From positions 74,538,333 through 74,602,332 of the forward strand of contig OX419756.1 in assembly GCA_948567375.1 (NCBI GenBank): a stretch of DNA of 64,000 bases, given 5' to 3'. The notes below the pieces were generated by a model that had not been told where the DNA came from, did no database searches, and saw nothing but the letters and a program-made list of their open reading frames with translations. Numbering within the stretch: position 1 is the first letter of the stretch; every line of letters starts with the position of its first letter. The DNA is from Lunularia cruciata (lineage: Eukaryota > Streptophyta > Marchantiopsida > Lunulariales > Lunulariaceae). Both the position numbers and the translations under genes were made by a program. Positions 12,665-25,212 of the stretch are shown here, one piece after another.

Positions 12665-13680
12665 ATGGATCCGCAATTGTAGGATTTGATGCAAGGAATG
12701 CAGAACAAGTTTTGGGAGATCAAGATGACCATGGAGGCATTGTAAATTCAAGTATGTACCTTCAAGGATAATCAAGCAATGCAAGAAGTGGAATCATCTA
12801 AAAATCTAGTACCAACTGCCGAAGTACCTGGAGAGTCACTCATGCCAAGAACACCAACCCCAATCAACAATGAAGCCACATTGTTACTACAGATAAAGAG
12901 ACATGCAATATCAAGTCTTAAAAGGGACAACAATCCATGGGAGTAATGGAGAATTGGATTTCAAGAATGAACCGATACTTTCAATTGTTCACAACTAAAA
13001 TCACCGATCATTCTGCTGGTGTGTTTGCATGTGGGTACTTGACCGACAAGGCCCTCACATGGTACGATGCTTGGGAATGGCCAATGTTGGTAGAAAGAAG
13101 AGAGGTCACTTGGACGACCATGCAGGAAGGACTATTGAAGAATTTCCAATCTGTGGATTTTGTGTAGATGGCCCAAACCCGACCATGGGCATTGAAGCAA
13201 AAAAAAATGTACAAGAGTACATAGAGGCATTCCTTGATCTGCAAGTTGCAAAAATTGACATGAGTCCAATAGAAGCTATAGACAATTTCAAATGAGGGTT
13301 AAGAGAGAGAATTTTCTAAGAAATAATGGTACAAAACACTCACATGGTTTTTGAAGCCATTCAAGCACTTAGAGAATAGCAAGAGCGCCTGGAGGAGGTG
13401 AAAGGTAGTTTTGAATCCTTATTATCAGACTGAAACACAACACTTTGGTGGGCCAATCCTATGGAATTGTGCAACATTTGGTTTTGAGAACAAGGAGCAT
13501 GATCGCTCCAAGGAGAACGGAGACGGATTGAAGAAAGGGGAGATGAGGTCCCACAAGAGGAACGAACTCGAGCAGAACAATGTCATTGTTACAATTGCGG
13601 TCAAGTTGGGCACCTAGCAATCAATTATCGTACTCATTTTCCTAGAGGCTTGAGGCCCTCATATAGACAGTCTTTGAACA
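12665..13680 (+). pseudogene. A1 gag (nucleocapsid) relic
   Basis: The frame starts at ATGGATCCG and stops after five codons. Gag-like segments then continue in shifting frames: 12937-13167 contains the W-x-R-M-x-R-YF and LTWYD hallmarks of the retrotransposon gag domain, and 13200-13295 continues it. A zinc knuckle is readable near 13577-13630 as C-YN-C-GQVG-H-LAIN-Y. The last cysteine has become tyrosine, so the CCHC motif is broken. It would have packaged element RNA. Confidence 0.8.
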
Positions 13681-13695
13681 ACATGGAGAGATGAA

Positions 13696-16600
13696 TTGAA
13701 GAGGAGGATGAAAAAATCACATCAAGAAATGAAGATCACCAATAAATACACCTTGGGGCCTTATTGGCTTGATGGAGAAGCAAAAAGTGGGGAAAGGAAG
13801 AGAAAAAGTGTGCAAAGATTGAGGAATATAAACTCACAATTGATTGTTGTAAATGGAGTCCTAGAAGGCAATCAAGTGAGAGTATTGATTGACCTTGGGG
13901 CAACAAAGAATTTCTTGTCTTGCTCTATTGCAATCAGGTTGGAGATGGATCTAGAGAAGGATGAGAATAAAGAAGTAGAATTTTCTAATGGGCGGACAAA
14001 GGGGATTGAGTTGTTACCTAAAAAGATAATAATCTTTGTAAGAGGGTATCAAGAAGCAATTGAGTGGTGAGTAATACGGCTAGCTCATTATGATGCAATC
14101 TTAGGTATGCCATAAATAGAGCATTACAGCCTCATAGTCAATTGGAGGAAGAAAGTAGTAAGAACTTGCCAATGGAAGATCATTGGTGTTAAAGATAGAG
14201 CACACCGGCAAGAATTGCCTCTCTATGTCATATAGACAATAACAAATAGATAAATAGAAGTTTACAAATAGATGTTTCATGGGTCTAATAAGAGAAGTCC
14301 AGAGTGCACAACTCAATGGACAAGTTCTTGAGAAATTAAAAGTTGTGATCAATGAGTTTCAAGACATTCTCGAATGACTTACCCTCAAGATTACCACCAA
14401 AAAGGAAAGTAGACTATAAAATCAAGATAATTACTATGAAGTCACCTCCTTCTAAGGCCCCATATCGCCTATCACCTTATGAGTTGGAGGAGTGTAAGGC
14501 TCAAATTGAGGATATGTTGCAAGAAGGGTTTATCCAACCTAACATATCACTATATACGGCTCTTGTCTTGTTTGTGAAGAAAAAAGATGGTCTAATGCGC
14601 ATGTGTATTGACTATCAGGCCTAAATCAACAAATGGTGAAGAACAAATACCCCTTACCCCACATGGATGACCTCTTTGATCAACTCAACAAGGCAAAATA
14701 CTTCACCAAACTTGATCTACAAAGTGGTTACAACCATATGTAGATTATAGAGGAAGATGTTCACAAAACCACCTTTCAAACAAAGTATGGTCACTTTGAG
14801 TACCTGGTGATGCCATTTGGCCTCACCAACACACCAATCACTTTCATGAGTTTGATGAATGATATATTTTATCTATACTTTGATAAATCTGTTATCATTT
14901 TCCTAGATGACATCCTTGTGTATAGTAGGATGATGATGGTACACAAGCAACATATGTGAGAAGTCCTCCAAATTCTATGACAAAACCAGTTGTACACCAA
15001 AATCTCAAAGTGTGAGTTTGGTAAGTCTGAAGTAGACTACTTGGGGCATAGAGTAAGTGCAAAAGGTCATGTGTTTAACAAATAAAATAAAGGTCATTCA
15101 AAAATGGAGTGTTCCAAAAGATCAAGCTCAACTCAAGAGTTTCTCGGGATTGATGAGGTTCTATCATCAATTTATCAAGGACTTCTCCAAGGTTCCTTGG
15201 GCATATAGCGGGAGCCTTACGGCCCAATCCTTTTGGATAATATAACCTATAGTAGGGAATTTGGATACCTCTGAAGGGGATAGAACGGACTCTTGTGGGG
15301 TGCCCATGGTTTCCTGGATGTCAAAGTTTATCCCTTTCACATTAAGCATCCTAACGGCACTAGGGGAAAAAGTGGATGTGGAGAATTGCACAAGAATTGG
15401 CCTTTCAAGAATTTTAAAGATCCATTAATACATGCACTAATCTTGAAATGGTATGACCCAAAATGTCCAATCAAGTTGGCTATAGATGCATCAAGCATAA
15501 CAATAAGAGCAATCCTACAATGAAGAGTGGCATGATGGATGGCACCTAGTTGCATATTTCTCTCGGAAGTTGTTACTGACAAAACACAACTATCACACTA
15601 CTGAATAGGAAGAGTTGGCCATTGTTGTTGCAACCAAGCATTGGAAGCACTATCAAGCAAGAAGGTATTTGTAGTGGAGATAGATCACAAACCTCTAGTC
15701 TACCTCAAGACACAAAAAGATCTATCTCATTGACAGATTTGGTGGATAGAATGGAGACAAAAGTTCAACATGATGATCACATATGTGGAAGGTAAGAAGC
15801 AACTTGCATATGCATTCACCCAAATGCTTATGGTAAACAATATAGTGGTAGAGGTCAAGATGAACCCAAAATTCTGGCCAAGGATGCTTGTTGTTACAAA
15901 AATTGACCCAAAGATTGTAAAAGCTTGATCATCCAAAGGCATCATTAGTACCCAAGGACTCACTTTTTGTGATGGCAGGTTATAGATCCCAGATAACACG
16001 GATATAAGAACCACCATCCTAGCCAAATGTCACGATTCTACCATTATAGGTCACATTGGAGTGGACAAGACCTTGGATGCTGCCAAATGCTATTACTATT
16101 GGCCCAAGATGAGCAAAGATTTGATGGATTATGTTTGAAGTTGCCTACTCTGTCAACAAGATAAAACTTCTAATCAAGCTCTTGTAAGACTCATGTAATC
16201 CCTTCATACACCTACACAAAGTTGGGAACAAGTAAGCATGGATTGGGTTTGTGAATTGCTCAAGACCACCTCAGGGTTTGACTCCATCATAGTCTTTGTT
16301 GACCAACTCAGCAAAATGGTTCATGTGCACATTACCACCAAGGATGTGATTGCTCTACAATATTAGCTCAATTGTACTTAAATGAAGTCTTTTCTCACCA
16401 TAGCTTTTCTCAAGTACTCATTATTCATAGAAGCACTCAATTCACCAATTTGTTTTAGAGAACACTTTTTGGTTTCTTCCAAACCAAATTGGCCATGTTT
16501 ATTTCCTACCATCCACAAACGAATGGCCAAATAGAGCAAGCTAATTGCACTATTGAGGACATGCTCTGGAGCTTCATCCTAGAAGAGCAAGAAAGGTGGG

Positions 16601-17313
16601 ACACCCTACTTTCACTAGTGGAATTTACATACAACAATTCAGTGAATGCATTCACATAGGTCACACCATTCTTCCTCATGTATGAATAACATCCTTTTAC
16701 ACCTTTGAGCTTGATGAAGATTTGCCTAGTGGACTACAAAGGTGGATGTTGTCAATACTTTCATTTCCCAAATCCAACAAGGAGTGGAGAATGCCAAACA
16801 CATGTTGTAGATTGCCTAGAATTGATAAAAATAATATGCGGATGCACATTGCCAACACATGGAGTTCAATTTTGGGGATCAATTTTGGGTATCCACAACC
16901 AACCTTACATTAGTTGGCCCTTGCAAGCTCAGACCTTGTTTTATTGGGCTTTTCCGATCCTTCATCAAATTGGCATAGTGACCACCACCTTGAGCTACCG
17001 CCACACATGAAGATTCATCCAATATTCCATGTTTCCTTACTATGTAAATATGCACCTTGACCATACCACTCTCCTTCCATATAGGAAATTTGACCTTGTC
17101 CAACACTCTTTGATGACACGAAGGAATATGAAGATGAACGTATTCTCCATAAATGCATTTGGAGTACTTGCCATCTGCATCTGGAATATCTTGTACACTA
17201 GAAAGGGTATCCATTGTATGAGACAACATGGGATCCAATAGCAAACTTGACCAATGCACCGGTGTTAGTGCACTGTTTTGAGCAACAGCTTTGCAACGAG
17301 GACGTTGTGTCTT
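13696..17313 (+). pseudogene. A1 pol relic: PR-RT-RH-INT-chromodomain
   Basis: The protease part is in a frame at 13696-14070 with active-site IDLGAT, where DSGAT or DTGAT would be expected. The reverse transcriptase starts near 14352 (LPPKRKVDYKI, YRLSPYELEE, FVKKKDG) and reaches the catalytic FLDD at about 14900-14911. RNase H is recognisable at 15460-15720 and an integrase HHCC region at 16020-16165. Integrase core fragments follow to 16700. A chromodomain remnant sits at 17121-17313 (EYEDERIL ... KGYPLYETTWDPIANL) just before the polypurine tract. A chromodomain places it in the chromovirus branch, where the module directs integration toward marked heterochromatin. Numerous stops, many derivable from C-to-T changes, make it dead. 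Confidence 0.88.
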
Positions 17314-17326
17314 AAAAGAGGGGAGG
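17314..17326 (+). other. Polypurine tract of A1
   Basis: AAAAGAGGGGAGG lies two bases before the 3' LTR. The equivalent tract AAAAGGAGAGAGG is at the same place (minus strand) in A2 and A3. Confidence 0.8.
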
Positions 17327-17328
17327 TT

Positions 17329-17919
17329 TGTAATAGCAATCACTAGCCATATCATCTAGAGGTGAAAATTGGCTTGGTAACAATTGAAAAGATGTTATGT
17401 ATGATGGACTAGGTAGATCAAATAGAGGTGTCACCAAAAAAGTACTTCTACTAATAGGGCAAGAGCCAAAAATTGCCTCAAACTTTGAGCCAATTTTGGA
17501 GGCCTAACGAATCAATTAAGCCTCAAAAATATGCACATCCTCCCCCACATCAATGGATAGGCTAGCCTTCCCTCCCCTTAGGTTTGTCTCATTAAGAGCT
17601 TTCTAACAATATCTCACCTATGTGATTTGGAGATTCTTATAGGAAGATTCCCTAAAGATTCCCTTTGGTCAAAGATGGTTTGATCAACCAGATAGGATCA
17701 GAACCTACATGTTTTTCATGCATGTGACTAATCTAAGGGTAGAGCTTGTTGACATGTCACCAATCCATATATCTGATCCAAGGTGGAGATTCCTTCAAGG
17801 GAGTCCTCTTTACTATATAAAACAATCAAGGTGCTTCCTTGGGGCATAGAAGATTGAGTGCATAGCTTTTTGTTTTCTCTTGTGTTTCTCTTAAGTTCTC
17901 CTATCCTTAGAAGATTACA
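17329..17919 (+). repeat. 3' LTR of A1 (family-A LTR, 591 bp)
   Basis: The boundaries TGTAAT and ATTACA form a perfect 6-bp inverted terminus. The sequence is the reverse complement of the LTRs at 18388-18981, 23057-23782 and 55806-56446, with one copy of the roughly 158-bp block that is doubled in the latter two. Confidence 0.88.
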
Positions 17920-17929
17920 TACACCTTCC

Positions 17930-18171
17930 AAGTATCAAGTAATGTGTATGCATAGGAGGAAACTTCCCGGCTAGCCTAGCTTGCATGCCAAGAAGGTGGT
18001 TTCTAATATGCAGCTTCCTTGAGAACTTCCCAAGAGCCTTGAATATTTCCTATAAATACAAAAGCCCAAGCTCATGCTAAGCATTTGGAGTTTCACTCAT
18101 TTTAAATTTGCAATGTGATCTTCCACTCCAGTCTTCCTTTCTCCTATTTCTCTCCTTGGTCTTTAACATAT
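17930..18171 (+). repeat. Family-B LTR fragment
   Basis: Matches the last two thirds of the family-B LTR (compare 60081-60471): GGAAACTTCCCGGCTAGC, the TATAAATAC box near 18050, the AAGCTCATGCTAAGCATT stretch and the end CTCCTTGGTCTTTAACA. No B-type primer site follows. It is a short remnant directly after A1. Confidence 0.8.
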
Positions 18172-18387
18172 GGCACCTATGGATCCAAGATTGGCAGTTA
18201 TAAGTGCAAACTTGTCGTGTATGTTATATAGCTCTTCAAGTAGAGCTAATTTTATATTGGTGTGTGATAGATGTTTGAGAGAATGGCATATAGCATGTTT
18301 GACTCCTCCTCCCATGGTGGTTCCTCAAGGATAGAGGTTATGTCCTTAATGTACTTGATCATAGTTAATTCACTCTTTATGTGATAT
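18172..18387. other. Unassigned fragment split by a solo LTR
   Basis: Begins with an ATGGATCCAAG stretch that recalls the ATGGATCCGCAA gag start of A1 but then has no readable gag domain. It ends at the left border of the solo LTR. Confidence 0.35.
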
Positions 18388-18981
18388 TGTAATACTCCAA
18401 GGACAAGAGAACTCTCCAAGAGAGATACAAGAAAGAAAATAGAGGTTTCACACTCAATCCTTTGATGCCCCAAAGGAGCACCTTTCTCTTTATTATATAA
18501 CAAAGAGGATCCCCTCAAAGGAAGCTCCATCCTTGGATAAGATACATGGATTGGTGACCTATCAGCGAGCTCCATCCTTGGATTGGTTGTTTAGATGGGT
18601 GACATGTAAGTCCTTGTCCTATCTAGCTGGTCAATCTGGTTTGACTAAACAGAACCTTTAGGGAATTTTCCTATAGGGAGATCAAAATTGCATGGGTGAG
18701 TACCATCAAAAAGCTCTCGATGAGACAAATCATACGGGAGAGAAGACAAGCCTTTGCCTTGAGTGGAGAAATCTTTCCATTTTTGAGTCCTAATTCATCC
18801 ATTTAAGCCTCCAAAATTTGCTCTAAAGTTTTCAGCTATTTTTTACTTCTGCCCTATTAGTAGAAGTACTCTTTTGATGACACCTCTGTTTGATCTACCT
18901 AGCCCATTGTACACCATATCCTTCTAGATGTTACCAAACCAATTTTTCTCTAGATAAATATGTCTAGCTGCTTGTGTTATA
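18388..18981 (-). repeat. Solo family-A LTR
   Basis: Minus-oriented family-A LTR from TGTAAT to a mutated terminus GTTATA (expected ATTACA). No polypurine tract or primer site adjoins it. The flanks GATAT (18383-18387) and GATAC (18982-18986) match at four of five bases, consistent with an old 5-bp target duplication. A solo LTR is the usual outcome of recombination between the two LTRs of a full element. Confidence 0.75.
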
Positions 18982-19180
18982 GATACAAATTGTAGACAAG
19001 TAACTATTGATGGCAATTGAAACCACCCAACCTCTTGATCTGTACCCACCATAGGGCATATCACATACTTGGAGTAGAAGCTAATTGGAGTTGAAGGTAC
19101 CTCATTGCCATCTATGGGGGTGATTGTGGCACTTGAGAATTCATGTATGACTTCTATATGAGTTATGTAGTGTATGATGT

Positions 19181-19211
<31 letters not shown>

Positions 19212-19746
19212 CATGTAGTAATGTATATACGCACAACAACTATCACAATATTTGCAACACCAAACCTAGTTTGCTTGGATGCTAGAGTGTTAGTCTTGGC
19301 AATCATAGTTATACCAATAGTTGTTCAAATACAACTTAGTGGAAACCAGATTTATATTAAGGCTACTCATCACACCCATTTGATCTCCATTTGCACCATT
19401 AGATGGGCCATCAGCAGCGCCATTAGGGTTGGAGTGTTAGGTCAAGTCTAGGAGGTATACCTTCAAAGTGTAGTTCCAAAGAGCTCACTTCTTTGATGTC
19501 GAGTCTTTGAGCTCTTGGCTATGATGGATAGAGACTAGTGAGCATCATTTGGAATCCCTTAGCTTGATGTTATGATTAGAGCATATTGATGGTAGTTTCT
19601 TCACTTGAGAATTGATTTGAGTTGAATGTATGAACTAAATTGATTATTGGGGCACTTTAGAGTTCATGTATGACTTTTGCATGAATTGTGCTTCTATAGA
19701 GTATGATGTTGATAGTGATATATGTTATGTTACAATGTATATATGC
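18982..19746. other. Intergenic DNA with short direct repeats
   Basis: No gene recognised. Two diverged 100-bp stretches, about 19123-19225 and 19645-19745, share GAATTCATGTATGACTT, a GTGTATGATGTTRA stretch and an AATGTATATA stretch in the same order. The left one contains an AT microsatellite. Confidence 0.5.
19192..19211. repeat. (AT)n microsatellite
   Basis: Uninterrupted alternating A/T run of about 20 bases inside the left copy of a diverged direct repeat. Confidence 0.9.
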
Positions 19747-19759
19747 TTGATACTTTATA

Positions 19760-20450
19760 GAGGATAAAAAGTAAAGGGAAATTTTTTATAATGAAAATAT
19801 TAGATTGACTCAAAAGAACAATATTCTTAATAAGGTTTTGCATCTCCATAATAATGCAGATGTATGAACTTGGTTTCATTTAGGATGGTAAGGATAAATT
19901 GAGTGGTTATGGCTGATAAACCCTAAAAGGATGTGCCTAATATATTAGTAAGCAAACATACACCTTCATTATTATAATGAAATACTCAAAGTAGATATAT
20001 TACCTATCTAGAGCAATAAGTAATATAAAGTGGTGAACATTTTGATGTTCTCATTATTAATTTCTAACAAGCAAAACTTCCTCTTGAATAGTACTTATCA
20101 AAGGTATAAGAAGAAGTGCTAAGCAATGAGGATGAATATGTAAGAATTCTTTTGGACTTGTTAATTTGGACTCAAATTTAATAATATCCTCTTTCATATC
20201 TTGCTAAATGTTCACCTCCTTCACTACTTCTCAAAAAAATGGCTATATTACTTTCTTCCTTTTCACTTTGAATGATGAGAACAATGAAGTTTTGTAAACA
20301 AGAAACTAAATACAAAAGAAATATAAATGTGGTCTTATCTAACTTGTTAAGAAATACTTGCCAATAATCTTTTTAAGAGATTAGTATAGTTAAAATTTGT
20401 TGAAAGTGAAGAGTGAGGAAGAATTTTAATGTCAAGTACCATTTTATATT
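19760..20450 (+). repeat. Dispersed noncoding repeat D, copy 1
   Basis: About 690 bp align end to end, same orientation, with 35104-35755. Shared landmarks in order: AAAGGGAA-TTTT, ATTGACTC-A-AGAACAATA, GATGTATGAACT, ACTCAAAGTA, ACTTATCAAAGGT, ACTTTTCAGAAAAATG or its variant, GAATAATGAGAA-GATGA, TTTTGTAAAC-AGAAAC, and a final GTCAARTA stretch. No long open frame exists in either copy, and no LTR, terminal inverted repeat or poly-A tail was recognised. It could be a piece of a larger unknown element or of an old segmental duplication. Confidence 0.8.
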
Positions 20451-20689
20451 AGAGACTTGCTATTTCCACTACATTGTTTACTATTTCTACCACACCTAAT
20501 TGGAGACAAAGGCTAGTTTTGTAATAGCACTACTATGATTATAATCATGCATCAACGTGCACAAGGTATTGCCCACTTCCTATCTATTATTGTCTCAACA
20601 ATAGAGTGTTTATTTATTTTGTTTACACTTTGTCCGTTGTTCATTGCTATTTGTGTCCCTTTGCTTCCATTATGCTCCAAGACTCTCTA

Positions 20690-22640
20690 AGTCTTGATGT
20701 CCTTATTTTCTGCTCATTGCTATTGCATTTCACAAGTAAAATACAAGATGCTTGATACTAATATCAAATTTTTGGAGCATGATAGTATAGGTGCATATGT
20801 CCATAGCCATGCTCACAACATTAGTTTTGCTAGGACTATCCAACACTCAGAACTTGTGCATGGTCACTTTAAAATATGTTGTGACCATGGAAGCTAGATA
20901 AAGAAATTCAAATAGCAAAGAACCTGACAAGCAATAGTGTTTATATATAATGCCAAAAATTGCAAACATGTGGAAAGTTATTGCTTGCAAGAGTAGTGAA
21001 AATAGGTGGAGTCTCACCATTGATGATGACAACCACAATCATGAAATATCTGATGAAATGTCAAGCAATCTAAGTGCACAAAGGTTAATTGAAGTGGTTA
21101 AGAAGTCAATGAATAATTGGTGGCAGATCCCCCTTCACTAAATTTTAATGAAGCTACACAAGGAGACTTCACATGCACTTATGATCGCTAAAATTGTGAA
21201 CAATGCCAAGCATCAATGCATAATCTTTGATAGTTGTTATGTTATACAAACACTCTTGGATGAGTTAAAAGAGCATAAATTTCACTAAACTATTGACTCT
21301 AATAAGAACAACCCTATCAAATGCCTTTTCCTTTGCCCATCTAGATTCCATTGGCCTTGCCAAGCAATATTCCATAGTCACCTTGATGGATAATATCTAC
21401 CAAAAAATTGCTTCAAGATGCCTCTTCTACACATAATTGGGTGCACAAGCCTCAATACATCATACACAATATGCTTCATCTTCCTCAACAAAGATGACAT
21501 ATATAAGTATCAATGGACTTTGGCAAAAGTTTGTAATCTATATGGTGACACTTTTCCAACAATAATTGTGGCTGATGTGGATAATACCTTGATAAATGTA
21601 ATCAGGTGTTTCTTTCTTGAGGCTTGATGTCTACTTTGCCTTTGGCACATCCAAAAGAATGTCCTTGTAAATTGCAGTAAAGTTTTGAAGACAAATAATT
21701 GAGTGAAAGAAATAATGACAACTTGTTCAAGTTTTTTCCTAGTAGTCACAACCATAGACTTTGATGCAAAAAAGATGGACTTTGTGTCCCTTCAATGACA
21801 TGCCATCCATTAAAAAGTACTTGGAAAGCACTTGGCTACCAAACAAATGATCTTTGTCACCATATGGATTGGTGATTGCATTTTACAACACCTCAACATC
21901 ATGTGTCAAAGGAGCACACATGGTGCTCAAAGCTACTTGCAATTGTCCATTGGGAGCAAAAAGCCCATGTAGCATAATTTTGCTGGGCAATTGCAAGAAA
22001 GGAGGTAAAAGTTCCACATTGGAGCAAAGTCAACTACTTGCAAATTTGGTCACCCATGTCATTGTGCATGCTTTAAAATGGTTGGAGCAACAACAAGAAA
22101 TCACTCCTAAACAATGCATGGAAAAGTGTGCACTAGCAATAGGCTTCTCATGTGCATATGACTTGCTAAATTGCCAAAGGGTATATTGATCCCTTTAGCA
22201 AAAATTCATCACCATTGGCACTTGGATCATGCAATCATATCCATAGTGCCAAAGGGAAATGAGTACTATAAGCCACTTGGAGAAACTTCACTCGGTTGTA
22301 CAATTATTGGATGATCATTATATGGTGTGGTCTCCCATCCAATAGATGGTGGCTCAAGGTTGTACAATTATTGGATGATCATTATATGGTGTGGTCTCTC
22401 ATCCAATAGATGGTGGCTCAAGCCTAATTGGCAAGTCTTGCCACAAGCAAGATGCCAATTGTAACAAATCCACCACATATAAAGCCAAAAGGATGGCACA
22501 ATGGAGCTAAAATTAGTGCCAAGAGTTCTACCACAAGAGATTCCTTGGCTTTTGAGCTATTTCACATTGTTGTACACCTAGTGCATAATTGTGGAGGTAT
22601 TCAACCAAATCAAAATTGGAGTTCTAATTGATATAAGATT
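20690..22640 (+). pseudogene. Mutator-like (MULE) transposase relic
   Basis: Fragments of a MULE transposase appear in order on the plus strand. First is a CxSSExRWSLTIDDDNHNHE block (20950-21060), then FHWPCQAIF (about 21347). Next is the catalytic-domain segment 21418-21627, with MPLLHIIGCTSLN and TIIVADVD where an Asp is expected. C-terminal pieces follow to 22630, ending with NPPHIKPKGWHNGAKI and SLAFELF, which normally precedes a CCHC zinc knuckle here lost. The frame breaks many times and a 64-bp duplication sits inside, so the gene is dead. Terminal inverted repeats were not found. Domesticated FAR1-like proteins share this fold, but the decay argues against that. Confidence 0.8.
22295..22422 (+). 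repeat. 64-bp tandem duplication in MULE relic
   Basis: Two nearly identical copies (22295-22358 and 22359-22422) starting GTTGTACAATTATTGG, with a single visible difference (CTCCCATCC against CTCTCATCC). The duplication looks recent relative to the decay of the transposase. Confidence 0.93.
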
Positions 22641-23056
22641 CCAAGGTGTTTAATTGATTTGATGGTTTTCTAGGATGATAGTTCCTCATAGAGCTTTAAA
22701 TTTTAGTACCTTAGAATTATTTAGCTAGCATTCTTTAGATTGACAATGAGTAGGCATACCTATGCTAACATGGACAATGTACTCAATTATATGGACTTAG
22801 CTAGACTAGGTACAACCCTTCTATCTAAGGCTTGTTTTGACTCATTGTGGAGTTTTAGTGTATGAATGCAAGCTAGGTCAGGTGGTTTATGAAGCACCTA
22901 CAAGTTCCATCTAGAGAGCCAAGTGATGTTAGTGATCTAGATCTAGCTTGGTCAATACTACCTTGGCGACCTATAGCTAGAGCATATGTTTCTAATCCAA
23001 AAAAGGAACAATGCGGATAGCCCCTCAAATTGAAAGGAAGAGGTATGGTTGATTGG
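22641..23056. other. Spacer, no gene seen
   Basis: AT-rich sequence between the MULE relic and the A2 LTR. No domain or repeat was recognised. Confidence 0.5.
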
Positions 23057-23782
23057 TGTAATACTCCAAGGACAAGAGAGAAAACACAAATTTCACACTC
23101 AATCCTCCAATGCTCCAAAGGAGCACCTTCTCTTTATTATATAGCCAAGGAGGATCTCCTCCAATGAAGCTCTACCATAGGATTAGGTACATGGATAGGT
23201 GACCTATCAGCAAGCTCCACCCTTAGATTACTTGGTTGGATGGGTGACATTTTGATCTTGGTCCCATCTAGTTGGTCAAATAGGCTTTGACCAAAGGGAA
23301 TCTTTTAGGGTATCTTCTTGTAGAAATCTCATAATCATGTGGGTGAGGTACCATTGGAAAGCTCTCGGTGAGACAAACTAGGGAGAAGGAAGGCAAGACT
23401 TTTTGGGGGGGGGGGGGGAACTGCACATTTCAAGGCCTTCATCTGTTTAGGCCTCCAAAATTGCCTCTAAAGTTCAGGCCTATTTTGACTTCTGCCCTAT
23501 TAGTAGAAGTGATCTTTTGGTGATACCTCTATCTAATCTACATTCTCCATCATGTGTAACATCCTTCCAGATGTCACCACCCCAAGTTTCACCTCTAGAT
23601 CATATGCCTAACTATTGATTCTAAAGTTTCCAAGCATGTTTCGGTTTCTCTCACCTATTAGTAGAAGTACTCTTTTGGTAATACCTCTAGCTTATCTACT
23701 TAGTCCATCATGTATATCACCCTTCCAATTGTTACCAAACCAAATTTCATCTCTAGATCATCTATCTAGCTATTGTATTACA
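23057..23782 (-). repeat. A2 3' LTR with internal duplication
   Basis: Contains two copies of a block starting TAGTAGAAGT at 23501 and 23659 (period about 158 bp). A1 and the solo LTR have one copy. A run of 14 G residues lies at 23405-23418. Confidence 0.85.
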
Positions 23783-25212
23783 AACCTCTCTCCTTTTAAG
23801 ACGCAACGTCCTTGTTGCAAAGTTGTTGCTCAAAAGATTTCACTAACACTAGTGCGTGGATCAAGTTGGCTGTTAGCTCCCATGTTGCCTCATACAAGGG
23901 GTATGATTTCTAATGTACCAGGTATTCCACACGTGGATGGCAAGTACCCCGGATGTGCTTCTAGCGAATGCGTTTGACTTCATACTCCTCTATGTCATCA
24001 ACCAAGGTTGGACAAGGTCAACTTTCTTGGATGGAAGAGAAGTGGGGCGGCCAGGAAGCATATTGGCATAATAAGAAAACATGAAATATTAGGTGGATTT
24101 CATATGTGGCAGTAGCTCAAGGTGATAGGCCACGGCTCCGATGCAACGAAGGATGGAGAAAGGTCCAATAAAATGTGGTTTGAGCTTATGAGGACCAACT
24201 AACTTGAGGTTGGTGGTTGACAACCAGACTTGATCTCCCATATTGAACTCCATGTGTTGGCGGTGTGTATCTACATACTACTTTTGCTGATTTTGGGCAA
24301 TCTACAACCTGTGCTTTGCATGCTCCACCCCCTGTTGGATTCTAGAAACAAAAGTGTTGATAGCGTCCACCTTGGTAGCCATCATATGGACCTTCATCAA
24401 GCCTAAATGAGGCTCTCCATACATAAGGAATAATGGCGTCATTTGTGTGGAGGCATTTATTGAATTATTGTACACAAATTCCACCAATGGGAGTTAGGTG
24501 TCCCAACTCTCTTGCTCATCCAAAGTAAAACCCCAAAGCATATCCTCAATAGTGCAATTTTCCCTCTTTGTTTGCCCATCATTATGTGGATAGTAAGCTA
24601 TGGACATAGCTAATTTGTTCTCCAAAACAATGGTCTCCAAAACAGACTAGTGAATTGAGTGCCTCTATCTATGATGAGCACTCAAGACAAGCCATGATGG
24701 GAAAAGACTGCCTCTAAGTACAATTGAGCTAGTTGCGGGGCAGTCACATCCTTGGTGGTAAGAGATACATGAATCATTTTGCTAAGTTAGTCGACAAAGA
24801 CTAAGATGAAATCAAACCCAAAGGTGGTCTTGGGCAATTCACAAACAAGATCCATGCTTACATGTTCCCAATATTGTGTAGGAGTGGGGAGAGGTTGGAG
24901 GAGTTCTATAGAAGCTTGATTAGAAGCCTTATTTTGTTGACAAAGTAGGCAGCTCCGAATATATTCCATCACATTGTTGCTCATCTTGGGCAAATAGTAA
25001 TGGTGTTTGATTGCATCCAAGGTCTTGTCCATTCTAACATGATCTACAATGGCAAAATCATGACATTATGCTAGGATGGTGGATTTTAGATCCGTATCAT
25101 CTGGGATCCACAACCTACCATCATGGAAGGTGAGTCCTTGGGTGCTGGTGATACCTTTGGATGATTGAACACCTACAATCTATGGATTAGTTTTTGTAGC
25201 AATAGGAATCTT
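23057..25212 (-). mobile_element. Family-A chromovirus, copy A2 (5'-truncated)
   Basis: Minus-oriented 3' half of a family-A element. The 3' LTR is 23057-23782 (TGTAAT...ATTACA, 726 bp), the polypurine tract about 23785-23800, the chromodomain remnant 23800-24000, and integrase fragments run 24302-25032. The integrase has HHCC-type SCLLCQQNKASNQ and core DLVCELPKTTFGFD-FILVFVD segments. Similarity to A1 stops near 25212, so reverse transcriptase, protease, gag and the 5' LTR are missing. Several stops interrupt the integrase. No left-right target duplication can be tested because the 5' end is gone. Confidence 0.88.

Larger units (their letters stand above)
12027..17919 (+). mobile_element. 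Family-A Ty3/gypsy chromovirus, copy A1 (decayed)
   Basis: A long-terminal-repeat retrotransposon in plus orientation. In order it has a truncated 5' LTR, a primer-binding site, a noncoding leader, gag, protease, reverse transcriptase, RNase H, integrase, a chromodomain, a polypurine tract and a complete 3' LTR (17329-17919, TGTAAT...ATTACA). Gag-pol is broken by many stops and shifts, so it cannot be autonomous. The same family recurs as A2, A3 and A4 and as a solo LTR at 18388-18981. The 5' LTR keeps only its last 55 bp or so, so target duplications cannot be compared. Confidence 0.9.

Noticed and set aside
16879..17355. 158-codon minus-strand open frame
   Set aside because: It is antisense to the A1 integrase tail and chromodomain.
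23405..23418. G14 run as a functional G-quadruplex
   Set aside because: A single homopolymer run in one LTR copy, absent from the A3 LTR; likely slippage or sequencing noise.
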